From the NCBI RefSeq assembly GCF_030406325.1, contig NZ_JAUEQY010000002.1, forward strand, positions 248,001 through 312,000: 64,000 nucleotides of DNA. The letters run 5' to 3'. Made by a program: the position numbers and the translations under genes. Numbering within the stretch: the first letter of the stretch is position 1; each line of letters begins with the position of its first letter. The stretch comes from Actinomadura sp. DC4. Lineage in GTDB: Bacteria > Actinomycetota > Actinomycetes > Streptosporangiales > Streptosporangiaceae. Under the pieces are notes generated by a model. That model worked only from the letters and a program-made list of their open reading frames with translations, made no database searches and had not been told where the DNA came from. This document shows, piece by piece, positions 34,429-42,993 of this stretch.

Positions 34429-36102
34429 TCAGAAGCGGGCGGGCTCGGAGTAGCTGCCCCACTCCTCGCGCAGCACGCCGCAGATCTCGCCGAGCGTGGC
34501 CTCCGCGCGAGCGGCGTCGAGCATGGCGGGGATGAGGTTCTCCTCCGTACGGGCGACCTCGATCATCCGCCTCAGCGCGGCGTCCACGGCGGCTTGGTCG
34601 CGGGAGGCCCGACGGGCGCCGAGGACGCGGTTCTGCTCGCGCTCCACCTCGTGGCTGACCCGCAGGATCTCCAGCGGCTCGTCGATGCCCTGCGTGTGGC
34701 AGTTGACGCCGACGATCTTCTTCTCGCCCTTTTCGAGCTGCTTCTGGTACGTGAAGGCGGCGTCGGCGATCTCGGCCATGAACCAGCCCTCCTCGATGCC
34801 GCGCAGGATGCCGCCGGTCATCGAGCCGTCCGGGCTCATGTCCTTGATCTTCGCGAAGATCTTCTCCGCCTCGGCCTCGATGCGGTCGGTCAGCTCCTCG
34901 ACGTACCAGGAGCCGCCGAGCGGGTCCACGACGTTGACGACGCCGGTCTCCTCCATGATCACCTGCTGGGTGCGCAGGGCGATCTCGGCGGCCTTCTCGC
35001 TCGGCAGCGCCAGCACCTCGTCCAGGGCGTTGGTGTGCAGGGAGTTGGTGCCGCCGAGGACCGCGGCCAGGGCCTCCAGCGCGGTGCGCACGACGTTGTT
35101 GTCGGGCTGCTGGGCGGTCAGCGACACCCCGGCCGTCTGCGTGTGGAACCTCAGCCACTGCGCCTTGTCGGAGGTCGCCCCGTAGACGTCGCGCAGCCAG
35201 CGCGCCCAGATGCGGCGCGCGGCGCGGAACTTCGCGATCTCCTCGAAGAAGTCGATGTGAGAGTCGAAGAAGAACGACAGGCCGGGCGCGAACGTGTTGA
35301 CGTCCAGCCCGCGCGACAGGCCCAGCTCGACGTAGCCGAACCCGTCGGCCAGCGTGAAGGCGAGTTCCTGTCCGGCCGTGGAGCCGGCCTCGCGGATGTG
35401 GTAGCCCGAGACGCTCAGCGGCTTGTACGCCGGGATCTCCGCCGCGCAGTACTCCATCAGGTCGCCGATGAGCCGCAGGTGCGGCTCTGGCGCGAACAGC
35501 CACTCCTTCTGGGCGATGTACTCCTTGAAGATGTCGGTCTGCAGCGTGCCGTCCAGGCCGCGGATGTCGGTGCCCTGGCGCTCGGCCGCGACGAGGTACA
35601 TGCAGAAGATCGGCACGGCCGGGCCGGAGATCGTCATCGACGTCGTGGTGTCGCCGAGCGGGATGCCGTCGAACAGCACGTCCATGTCGGCGGCCGAGTC
35701 GATCGCGACGCCGCAGTGCCCGACCTCGCCGAGGGAGCGGGGCTCGTCGGAGTCGCGGCCCATCAGCGTGGGCATGTCGAACGCGACCGAGAGGCCGCCG
35801 CCGCCCGCGGCGAGGATCATCTTGTAGCGCTCGTTGGTCTGCCGCGCGTTGCCGAAACCGGCGAACTGCCGGATGGTCCAGGCGCGCCCGCGGTAGCCCG
35901 TGGGATAGAGCCCGCGGGTGAAGGGGAACTCCCCCGGCCAGCCGATCCGCTCGAACCTCGGGTCACCGGCCTGCGGGCCGTAGACCGGCTCCACCTCGGT
36001 CCCGGAGAGCGTCGTGAAGTCGGCCTCCCGGCGACGGGAGGCGTCGAACCGCTCCTGCCATCGCCGGCGGCCCTCTTCGATGTCCTTGCTGTCCATGGGC
36101 AC
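34429..36102 (-). CDS. icmA: Isobutyryl-CoA mutase large subunit
   Basis: Adenosylcobalamin-dependent acyl-CoA mutase catalytic subunit, 557 residues. It contains the TIM-barrel with GGLSVAFDMPTLMGRDSD, LGGTNSLHTNALDE, and SGYHIREAGST but no cobalamin-binding domain, so it needs a separate small subunit. Two residues separate isobutyryl- from methylmalonyl-CoA mutases: Tyr89/Arg207 in methylmalonyl-CoA mutase are Phe80/Gln198 in IcmA. Here position 80 is Phe (WTIRQF) and 198 is Gln (EYIAQKE), so isobutyryl-CoA <-> n-butyryl-CoA is favoured. The small subunit (icmB) is not in this window. A palindrome and a MarR gene stand upstream. MeaB, encoded 7 kb away, may protect it. Confidence 0.85.
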   Translation of the reverse strand: MPMDSKDIEEGRRRWQERFDASRRREADFTTLSGTEVEPVYGPQAGDPRFERIGWPGEFPFTRGLYPTGYRGRAWTIRQFAGFGNARQTNERYKMILAAGGGGLSVAFDMPTLMGRDSDEPRSLGEVGHCGVAIDSAADMDVLFDGIPLGDTTTSMTISGPAVPIFCMYLVAAERQGTDIRGLDGTLQTDIFKEYIAQKEWLFAPEPHLRLIGDLMEYCAAEIPAYKPLSVSGYHIREAGSTAGQELAFTLADGFGYVELGLSRGLDVNTFAPGLSFFFDSHIDFFEEIAKFRAARRIWARWLRDVYGATSDKAQWLRFHTQTAGVSLTAQQPDNNVVRTALEALAAVLGGTNSLHTNALDEVLALPSEKAAEIALRTQQVIMEETGVVNVVDPLGGSWYVEELTDRIEAEAEKIFAKIKDMSPDGSMTGGILRGIEEGWFMAEIADAAFTYQKQLEKGEKKIVGVNCHTQGIDEPLEILRVSHEVEREQNRVLGARRASRDQAAVDAALRRMIEVARTEENLIPAMLDAARAEATLGEICGVLREEWGSYSEPARF

Positions 36103-36127
36103 GCTCCTCCGGTGTCTCCTCCCAAGA

Positions 36128-36145
36128 TACTAGGACGTCCTAGTA
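36128..36145. promoter_or_regulatory. 18-bp palindrome upstream of icmA
   Basis: TACTAGGACGTCCTAGTA is a perfect 18-bp palindrome in the 74-base gap between marR and icmA. On the minus strand its end overlaps TAGTAT, a possible -10 of icmA. It is the likely binding site of the MarR protein encoded directly upstream. Confidence 0.75.
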
Positions 36146-36176
36146 ATTGGGACCACCGGAGCCACGGAAGGATCCC

Positions 36177-36683
36177 TCAGTCCTGGAAGTCGCCCGCGGT
36201 CACGCGCAACGACCGCAGCACGTCGAAGATCGCGGTCAGGTCGTCCTCGTCGTACGCGCCGAGACCGAAGTCGGCGGCCATGAGGTCGCCCGTGGCGCGT
36301 TCGACCGCGCCCCGGCCGGCCTCGGTGATCTCCGCGAGCACGCCGCGCCCGTCGCGCGGGTTCGGGCGGCGCCGGACGTACCCCTGCCGCTCCAGGCGGT
36401 CGATGGTGTTGGTGACGCTCGTCGGGTGCACCATCAGCCGCTCTCCGATCTTGGACAGCGGCAGCGCGCCCCGGCTGCTGAACGTCAGTAGCACGAGCGC
36501 CTCATAGCGGGCGAACGTCAGCTCGTACGGGCGCAGCAGCGCGTCGAGCTCGGCGATGAGGATCGCCTGGGCGCGCATGATCGACGTCACCGCGAGCATG
36601 GCGGGCGAGCGTCCCCAGCGGCGTTCCCAGAGGTCGCCGGCCCGGGCGATCGGGTCGAAGGGGAGATTGAGCGGCTTGGCCAC
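36177..36683 (-). CDS. MarR family transcriptional regulator
   Basis: A 168-residue winged-helix protein. RYEALVLLTFSSRGALPLSKIGERLMVHPTSVTNTIDRLERQGYVRRRPNPRDGRGVLAEIT is the MarR DNA-binding region including the wing (DGR). The N-terminal 30 residues and the last helices form the dimer interface. It is co-oriented with icmA, with the 18-bp palindrome in between, so control of icmA by acyl-CoA or CoA-related ligands is a fair inference. Confidence 0.88.
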   Translation of the reverse strand: MAKPLNLPFDPIARAGDLWERRWGRSPAMLAVTSIMRAQAILIAELDALLRPYELTFARYEALVLLTFSSRGALPLSKIGERLMVHPTSVTNTIDRLERQGYVRRRPNPRDGRGVLAEITEAGRGAVERATGDLMAADFGLGAYDEDDLTAIFDVLRSLRVTAGDFQD

Positions 36684-36947
36684 CTGGACACGTTAGCGCC
36701 TGCCGGCCGAGGGCCCGCGCAGTCTTCCGACATTTACCGACCTATATCTACAATTGCTTTCGCCGCACTCTTCGGATCATTGCCAGCGACACCGGCACCC
36801 ACAACAACGCTGACAGTCATCACCAAGGCAAGTTATAGTTCCGTTGTCGGTGCGTGCGGCGACGGCAAAGGGAGACGTTGAGGCGGCCGTTCATCGGGCT
36901 GATCCGTTCCATCCTCGGGCGCGCACCGCGATTTCGGGGGGTAATAA

Positions 36948-37631
36948 ATGATCGCGGACTTTTCCACGATCGTGGCACGGGGTATGGGAATCCGCCGCGG
37001 GGGGCGGTGGATCCTGCGTCCCACCACGTTCGGCATCACTTCGGGGGTGGTCGGCCTGGCCGGTCCGCCCTGCTCGGGCAGGTCGGCCGTGCTGGCGACC
37101 CTCGCCACGCTGCGCCGGCCCACCGTGGGCGCGCTGGAGCTGCTGGGGCACGACGTCACCGCGCCGTCCGGCCAGCGGGCCGTACGCACGCGGCTGGGCC
37201 TGTTGCCCGATCGGTTCCACTGGGCGGCAGGGGTCACCGTAGCCGAGTTCGTGGCCTACGCGGCCTATTTCAAAGCAACGCCCAGCCACGCCGTCAATGC
37301 GATTTTGGAACAATTTGAATTGACCGATGCCGCGGAATTGGAGATGGACATGCTGCCCGCCGATCTACGGTTGCGGGCGGGACTTGCGGCCACCTGTGTG
37401 CACCGGCCCGATCTGGTGTTCCTGGACGAACCACTGAGTTCCATCGCCGAGCCGGAGCGCGACGAGCTGATCGGATTGTTGCGCGGGCTCGCCCCGGCCG
37501 TCGTGGTGACGGCACCGGATCCGGCGGAACTCACGGGCTGGTGTGACCGGGTGTTCAGCATCGCCCGTGCACGCCTCATCGAGTCGTTGGAGGTATCCCG
37601 ATCGTGGTCCCGGGTGCCGGCCGGTGTCTGA
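36948..37631 (+). CDS. Degenerate ABC-type ATPase-like protein
   Basis: A 227-residue protein with the overall order of an ABC ATPase but missing key residues. Walker A reads GPPCSGRS (39-46) with Arg45 in place of Lys; the Q-loop Gln is absent (LLPDRF), the LSGGQ signature is replaced by LPADLRLRAG, and the H-loop His is missing (VVTAPDPAE). Walker B is intact as LVFLDEP (Asp160, Glu161). It therefore probably binds but may not hydrolyse ATP. The stop overlaps the start of a membrane protein by 8 bases, so the two form an ABC-2-like pair. About 260 bases with no gene precede it. Confidence 0.75.
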   Translation: MIADFSTIVARGMGIRRGGRWILRPTTFGITSGVVGLAGPPCSGRSAVLATLATLRRPTVGALELLGHDVTAPSGQRAVRTRLGLLPDRFHWAAGVTVAEFVAYAAYFKATPSHAVNAILEQFELTDAAELEMDMLPADLRLRAGLAATCVHRPDLVFLDEPLSSIAEPERDELIGLLRGLAPAVVVTAPDPAELTGWCDRVFSIARARLIESLEVSRSWSRVPAGV

Positions 37632-38871
37632 CCTGGGGCGGGTGCTGCGGATCGATGCCCGCCGCACCGCCCCGTTCCTGGCCGTCCCGGCCCTGGCGCT
37701 GCTCGGTGCCGTGGCGGCCTGGCGGGCCCTGCTGCCCGGCGTCGCCTACTGGGACGACGCCGTCGCGGCGCTGTTCGCCTCGGTGCGCGTGCTCGGCCCG
37801 GCCTCGGCGGCACTCGCCGCCTGGATGGCGCTGCGCGAACACCGCCTGGGCTACCTGCGGGGGCTGAGCGCTCGCTCGCCGGCGCTCGGGCCGCTGCTCG
37901 ACCTCATGCTGCTCGGCGTGGTCACGCTGGGCGCGTACGCCGCGGTGGCGATCGTCGTCGTGGTCAAGACCCTGCTCCACGTGGAGGCCGGGCACCCGCA
38001 GGCGCTCGGGCTGCTGGCCGGCGCCCTCACGCTGCTCGTCTACACGGTGATCGGCTATCTCGCCGGCCGCGTGGTGCCCCGGCTGCCGACGGTCGGGCTG
38101 GCCGCGGCGCTCACCTCAGTGTGGGGGCTCGTGCGCCCGGGCACCTGGACCTACCTCCTGCCCCCGCCGGGCGTCGAGCACATCCACCCGTTCGCCGGCC
38201 TGCGCACGGCTCTGCTCGCCGGGCAGGCGCTGTGGTCGTTCGCGCTGGGCACGCTGCTGGTCACCTGCTACCTGTGGCTGCTGACCCGGCGCGCGTGGCT
38301 CGCCCTCCCGATCGTCGCGGCCGCCACCGCCATCGTCTCCACGACCCTGTGGATCCACGCGCAGCAGCGCGCGCCGCTCGCGCCGCGCGCGTTCGAGTAC
38401 TCCTGCCGCCAATGGCCGCTGACCGTGTGCGTGCACCCCGCGCTCCGTACGGCGCTACCGTCCCTGGAGGCGGCCCTGACGCCGCTCGCGACGCGGCTGA
38501 GCGGCACGCCGGGCAGCTTCACGAAGGTCGAGCACCGGCCCGACGGCGACTTCCCCCGGCCGGCGAGCGGCGTCGTCTACATCCACCTGGGGGATCTGTC
38601 GCCGGGGTATGAGCACCGGGCCGAGCAGGAGATCCAGATCAGCCTGCTCGACGGCCGTACCTGCGGCAACCCCGCCCACGCCGCGGGCGTCCGCTACACC
38701 GCGCTGGTCTCGGCCTGGCTACTGGACGAGGCGCCCCCGCGCCTGACGGACACGGTCGCCGCGCGCGACTTCGCCCGCTGGGTCGAAGTTCGGCGGCGCC
38801 ACTGGCTGCGCATCCACTATCTGCGCTACCGCTCCTGCACCCTGCGCGCCCGCGACTTCCGCCTCGTGTGA
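37624..38871 (+). CDS. Membrane protein partner of the ABC-like ATPase
   Basis: A 415-residue protein with about six hydrophobic helices in residues 15-245 and a soluble C-terminal domain of about 170 residues with four Cys residues (in YSCRQW, TVCVH, RTCGN, YRSC). GTG at 37624 is chosen because it lies in the end of the ATPase gene. The layout suggests an ABC-2-type transporter subunit or a membrane receptor with an outer domain. I do not recognise the family. The cytosolic partner is the degenerate ATPase upstream. Confidence 0.7.
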   Translation: MSDLGRVLRIDARRTAPFLAVPALALLGAVAAWRALLPGVAYWDDAVAALFASVRVLGPASAALAAWMALREHRLGYLRGLSARSPALGPLLDLMLLGVVTLGAYAAVAIVVVVKTLLHVEAGHPQALGLLAGALTLLVYTVIGYLAGRVVPRLPTVGLAAALTSVWGLVRPGTWTYLLPPPGVEHIHPFAGLRTALLAGQALWSFALGTLLVTCYLWLLTRRAWLALPIVAAATAIVSTTLWIHAQQRAPLAPRAFEYSCRQWPLTVCVHPALRTALPSLEAALTPLATRLSGTPGSFTKVEHRPDGDFPRPASGVVYIHLGDLSPGYEHRAEQEIQISLLDGRTCGNPAHAAGVRYTALVSAWLLDEAPPRLTDTVAARDFARWVEVRRRHWLRIHYLRYRSCTLRARDFRLV

Positions 38872-38876
38872 CCGGT

Positions 38877-39578
38877 TCAGGTCAGCACGGAGTGGATCTC
38901 GGCGAGGAGTCCGAGCACGTCCTCACCCGCCGCAGCGGCGAAGGCCGCCTCGACGGCTGCCGCGGCCCGCCCCCCGGTCAGCCACGCGACGACCTGCCCG
39001 TACGCGACGCCGTTCCGGTCCCAGAACGCGTCCGCGAGCCGCAGCCAGCCCGTCCACCGCACCTCGTGCAACACGAAGTCATGCAGGTGGCGCACCTCGC
39101 CGGCGGTCCTGAGCCGGCCCCAGCGGGCCAGGAACGGATCCAGGTCGGCCCCGGTCGCGCCCAGGCAGCACAGGACCGTGCCGACCGGCGGCTCGGCGGG
39201 ATGACGGTCCAGCGTGCCGGCCCACCAAGCGGTCAGGAACCCCTCGATCGGCCCACGCTCGCCCTCGGCCCAGCCGCGCCAGCCCGCCGAGGCGAGCTTG
39301 CCGAAGACGATCGGCGGGTCCGGATGGCCGAACGCGTCCGCCCGCGCGCACTCCAGCAGCCGGGGCAGGAAGTAGCGGAACTCCTCGACGCCGCCCCAGG
39401 TGGTGAGCGCCTTCGCGGCGTACCGCGCGAGCTCCTCCGGCGGGAGCGCGCGCATCGGGCGGGCGAGCAGCGGGCGGTCCTCATCCGGGTTCACGCAGTG
39501 CGGGCAGCCCGTCACCCGCGCCGGGCGCCGTACGCCCGCGAACGCCTCGTAGACGGCATCGACCGTCGGCTCCGCCAT
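38877..39578 (-). CDS. Hypothetical protein (actinobacterial)
   Basis: A 233-residue soluble protein with no motif I can assign. A CPHC motif (residues 25-28, in VTGCPHCVNP) near the N-terminus and Cys-rich LCCLG in the middle may bind metal. The body is helical with many Trp (WGGVEEFRYFLPRLLECARADAFGHPDPP, WRGWAEGERG). Similar proteins of this length are found across actinomycetes to my knowledge. The stop is a few bases from the convergent ABC membrane protein. Confidence 0.7.
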   Translation of the reverse strand: MAEPTVDAVYEAFAGVRRPARVTGCPHCVNPDEDRPLLARPMRALPPEELARYAAKALTTWGGVEEFRYFLPRLLECARADAFGHPDPPIVFGKLASAGWRGWAEGERGPIEGFLTAWWAGTLDRHPAEPPVGTVLCCLGATGADLDPFLARWGRLRTAGEVRHLHDFVLHEVRWTGWLRLADAFWDRNGVAYGQVVAWLTGGRAAAAVEAAFAAAAGEDVLGLLAEIHSVLT

Positions 39579-39676
39579 CCCAGGAGCATGACGCCCCGCC
39601 AGGGTCGCCGAAAAGGGACGCGCTCAGTGATCACATGAGCATGACGCTGGTCCCCGATGTTGACTAAGGTCAGCCC

Positions 39677-40450
39677 GTGGACTGGAGCATGCTGACATGT
39701 GCCCGTAAGGGCCACATCACCTACGCACCGGACGAAAGCGCTCTGCGCGACCGGTTGCACGTGGAGACGCCCGCCGGTGAGGCGTGGCGTTGCCTGCGCT
39801 GCGGCACGTACGTCCACGGCGAGCCGCACGGGCACGGGCCCGCCGAAGAGGCGCCGCTCGTCCTGCGCGGACGCGAGCTGCGCGACGCCTTCCTCATGCG
39901 GTTCTTCGCGCTCGAGCGTGTCATCCGCGGTCTGGTGATCGCGGCGGCGGCGTACGGGGTGTGGCGGTTCTCCGCGCACCGCGGCTCCATCCAGAAGGTC
40001 TTCGAGAAGGACATTCCGCTCCTGAAGCCGCTGGCCGGCCAGATCGGCTGGGATCTGGACAACTCCCACATCGTCGAGAGCATCCGCCACGTTTTCGTGC
40101 TCAAGTCGAGCACGCTGACCTGGTTCGCCGTCGGTCTCCTCGCCTACGCTCTGATCGAGCTGATCGAGGCGGTCGGCCTGTGGCTGCTCAAGCGCTGGGG
40201 CGAGTACTTCGCCGTCGTCGCCACCTCGTGCGGCCTGCCGTTCGAGATCTACGAACTCACCGAGCGGATCACCGTCGTCCGCGCCGGCGCTCTGGTGATC
40301 AACGTCGGCCTGGTCGTGTATCTCCTGGTGTCCAAGCGGTTGTTCGGGATCCGCGGTGGCAAGGAGGCGTACGAGGCCCGTCGTCGTGGAGAGTCGTTGA
40401 TCGAAGTCGAACAAGCAGCGGTCACCCCGCACGCCGAGACAACAGGGTGA
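39677..40450 (+). CDS. DUF2127 domain membrane protein
   Basis: A 257-residue protein. The N-terminal part has a small Cys motif (CARKGH, RCLRCGTY) that may be a zinc knuckle. It is followed by RFFALERVIRGLVIAAAAYGVWRF and three more hydrophobic helices with the DUF2127 features WFAVGLLAYALIELIEAVGLWLLKRWGEYFAVVATS and LPFEIYEL. The start is GTG at 39677. It is 56 bases upstream of the DUF4230 gene. Function unknown. Confidence 0.82.
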   Translation: MDWSMLTCARKGHITYAPDESALRDRLHVETPAGEAWRCLRCGTYVHGEPHGHGPAEEAPLVLRGRELRDAFLMRFFALERVIRGLVIAAAAYGVWRFSAHRGSIQKVFEKDIPLLKPLAGQIGWDLDNSHIVESIRHVFVLKSSTLTWFAVGLLAYALIELIEAVGLWLLKRWGEYFAVVATSCGLPFEIYELTERITVVRAGALVINVGLVVYLLVSKRLFGIRGGKEAYEARRRGESLIEVEQAAVTPHAETTG

Positions 40451-40506
40451 CTTCTCGGCTTTATGGGGAATAGCCGGGGGTGAGCAACCTCCAGAGGTGA
40501 TGCGAA

Positions 40507-41193
40507 ATGTCGCACTCGGACACAACCGAGGACACACAGATATCAGAACGTCCGCGCCGGCCCATCCTGCGCGCCATCGTGGTCGTCATCGTGGTCATCG
40601 CTCTCGTCTACGCGGGACTGCAGGCAGTGCACAAGCTTCCGCACTGGCTGAACCCGTTCGGTGAGACCACCAAGGACCGCAGCGCGCCCGTCGTGCTGAA
40701 CTCCATCCAGAACCTGTCCCGCTACGAAGCTGCGAGCGGCAACTACCAGGTCGTCGTGGACCTGGAGAAAGACGCGAAGTTCCTGCCCAGCGCCCTGCGC
40801 GGCGAACGCACGCTGTTCGTCGGCAACGGGAGCGTGGACGCCTACGTCGACTTCTCCCACATCGGCAACGGCGCCCTGACCGTCGACAAGGCCCACAACA
40901 CCGTCACCGTGCGCGTCCCCCACGCGCAGTTGGAGAAGACCAACCTCGACCCCAAGCGCAGCTACGTCTTCGCCCGCCAGCGCGGTCTGTTCGACCGCTT
41001 CGGTGACTTCTTCAGCTCCAACCCCAACCAGCAGCAGCAGATGTACGTGCTGGCGTCGCAGAAGATCCAGGACGCGGCGAACTCCAGCGGGCTCGCTCAG
41101 CGTGCTGACACGAACACGCAGTCGATGCTCACGAACATGTTGAAGGCTTTGGGCTTCAAAACAGTTACCGTGACCTTTGCCACATCTCCCTGA
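40507..41193 (+). CDS. DUF4230 domain membrane-anchored protein
   Basis: A 228-residue protein. One N-terminal membrane helix (IVVVIVVIALVYAGLQAV, about 23-40) anchors an outer domain of the DUF4230 family: NLSRYEAASGNYQVVVDLE, FVGNGSVDAYVDFS and VTVRVPHAQLEKTNLDPKRSYV. The helix-rich C-terminal part includes QNQ-like NPNQQQQMY. Function unknown. ATG at 40507 has CAGAGGTGATG upstream. A stem (CCTTTGCC/GGCAAAGG) around 41173-41206 follows the gene. Confidence 0.85.
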   Translation: MSHSDTTEDTQISERPRRPILRAIVVVIVVIALVYAGLQAVHKLPHWLNPFGETTKDRSAPVVLNSIQNLSRYEAASGNYQVVVDLEKDAKFLPSALRGERTLFVGNGSVDAYVDFSHIGNGALTVDKAHNTVTVRVPHAQLEKTNLDPKRSYVFARQRGLFDRFGDFFSSNPNQQQQMYVLASQKIQDAANSSGLAQRADTNTQSMLTNMLKALGFKTVTVTFATSP

Positions 41194-41265
41194 CTTTCGG
41201 CAAAGGATCACCGGGGGAATACCACACCAGAAGGCGTGGTTGGGGACGAGTCGGGGTGATGTGCT

Positions 41266-42993
41266 GTGTCCATCGCAGCAGAGGCAGCAACGGTTGCGGA
41301 CGAGTCGGCCGGGCGACCGACCTGGCCGTTCGCGCTACCCGTCGCGGCGGCGGCCGTCGCCGTCGGCCTACCCGCACTCGTCCCCTCCCTTTCCGACCGC
41401 CCGGCCCGGCTGCTGGTGGGCGAGCCGTTCCCCGGGGGCCAGGAGCTGCTGCTCGCCCTGATCCTGCTGGCCTCGGCGCGTGGGCTGCTGCTCCGCCGCC
41501 GGGTCGCCTACTGGGTCGTCCTGACCCTCACCGTGCTGTCCGCCCTCGACGCGCTCGACGCCCGAGACCCCGGACGCGTCCTGATCCTCATCACAGCGGC
41601 GGTCGCGCTCGTCCACTACCGGCACGAGTTCGACACCGTCCCGAGCCGGTACCGCGTCGCCGTACGCACCGGGCTGATCACGTACGGGGTGGCGATCGGG
41701 TACGGCCTCGCCGTCATGATCGCCCAGCGCCACCACATCACGCCGAGCCCCGGCGCCGGTGAGGCCGGCAAGGAGATCCTGGCCGGGCTGAGCGCCTCGG
41801 GGACCAGCCCCCTGCACTTCGACGGCTCGGCCGACCGCTGGTTCGCGGCCAGCCTCGGCATCCTCGGCGGCGGCGGCCTCCTCGCGATGCTCGTGGCCCT
41901 GCTGTCCCCCGCACCCGCGCCGCCTCCCGGCAACGACGAGGAGCGCGCCGAGGCCGCACGCCTGGTCGACGCCGACGGCTCCGACACCCTGGCCCCGTTC
42001 CTCCTGCGCGGCGACAAGTCCTATGTCTTCAGCCGCGACCGGCACGCCGTCATCGGCTACCGCGTCCTGTTCGGCGTCGCCGCCGCGGGAGCCGACCCCG
42101 TCGGCGACCCGCGCTCCTACGCCGACGCGGTCGCGGAGTTCGCCTCGCTCGCCCGCCGGTCCGGCTGGCGGATGGCCGTGCTCGGCGCCCGTGCCGACCT
42201 GCTGGAACTCTGGGCCCCGTACGGCATGCACTCGATCGGGATCGGCGACGAGGTGGTGCTGTCGACCGGCGAGTTCGGGCTCAGCGGCCGGAGCATGCGC
42301 AACGTACGCCAGGCGGTGCGGCGCACCCACAACTTCGGCGTGACCACCGAGGTCGTGCCCGAGGGCGGCCTGAGCGAGACGGACCGTACGCTGCTGCGGG
42401 CGCTCGCCACCGACGCGATGGGCGGCGTCGAGGAGCGCGGCTTCTCCATGAACATGGACGGGCTGCTGACCGGTCGCCACACCTTCCCGGTGCTCGTGGT
42501 CGCCCGTGACGCCGACGGCGATCCCGTGGGCTTCCAGAGATACCTCCCGAGCGCGTCCGGCCGCCGCCTGTCGCTCGACGCGATGCGCCGCAAGCCGGGC
42601 TCGCCCAACGGGCTCAACGAGCGCATGATCGCCGACATCATGGCGTACGCCGCCGAGCAGCGGGTCGACGAGGTCTCGCTCAACTTCGCGGCGTTCCGCG
42701 AGCTGTTCGAGACCGAGGACCGCGGCCCGATCGAGCAGGGCACCTACCGCGTGATCCACCTGCTCGACCGGTTCGTGAAGGTCGAGTCGCTCTACCTGTT
42801 CAACCGCAAGTTCAAGCCGCGCTACATCGCGCGCACGGTGATGTTCCCGTCGTGGGCGAGCCTGCTGCCGATCGCGGTGGCGCTGCTCACGCTGGAGTTC
42901 GGGCACTGGCGCTCGGGCGCCGGCGAGCCGGTCGGCCGCACCGAACACGCGACCGAGGACTCTTACGCGGGGTTGCGCTATCCGGGCTGGTGA
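41266..42993 (+). CDS. Phosphatidylglycerol lysyltransferase-like (DUF2156) membrane protein
   Basis: A 575-residue protein. Six or so membrane helices cover residues 25-225; the rest is the DUF2156/MprF-type acyltransferase domain (VFGVAAAGADPVGDPRSYADAVAEFASLARRSGWRMAVLG, VRRTHNFGVTTEVV, YLFNRKFKPR). In LysX/MprF this domain transfers an aminoacyl group to phosphatidylglycerol; here no tRNA-synthetase domain is attached. The C-terminal tail after residue 540 is unrelated to the family. GTG at 41266 starts. It may change surface charge, as inferred from the family. The stop overlaps meaB (tail-to-tail, 16 bases). Confidence 0.8.
   Translation: MSIAAEAATVADESAGRPTWPFALPVAAAAVAVGLPALVPSLSDRPARLLVGEPFPGGQELLLALILLASARGLLLRRRVAYWVVLTLTVLSALDALDARDPGRVLILITAAVALVHYRHEFDTVPSRYRVAVRTGLITYGVAIGYGLAVMIAQRHHITPSPGAGEAGKEILAGLSASGTSPLHFDGSADRWFAASLGILGGGGLLAMLVALLSPAPAPPPGNDEERAEAARLVDADGSDTLAPFLLRGDKSYVFSRDRHAVIGYRVLFGVAAAGADPVGDPRSYADAVAEFASLARRSGWRMAVLGARADLLELWAPYGMHSIGIGDEVVLSTGEFGLSGRSMRNVRQAVRRTHNFGVTTEVVPEGGLSETDRTLLRALATDAMGGVEERGFSMNMDGLLTGRHTFPVLVVARDADGDPVGFQRYLPSASGRRLSLDAMRRKPGSPNGLNERMIADIMAYAAEQRVDEVSLNFAAFRELFETEDRGPIEQGTYRVIHLLDRFVKVESLYLFNRKFKPRYIARTVMFPSWASLLPIAVALLTLEFGHWRSGAGEPVGRTEHATEDSYAGLRYPGW

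Noticed and set aside
34429-36102. Methylmalonyl-CoA mutase as the product of the mutase gene
   Set aside because: Phe80 and Gln198 occupy the positions of Tyr89 and Arg207, and the cobalamin domain is missing; isobutyryl-CoA mutase fits better.
42978-42993. Overlap of the lysyltransferase-like and meaB genes as a possible error
   Set aside because: Convergent genes overlapping by 16 bases with intact family ends on both sides; normal in compact genomes.
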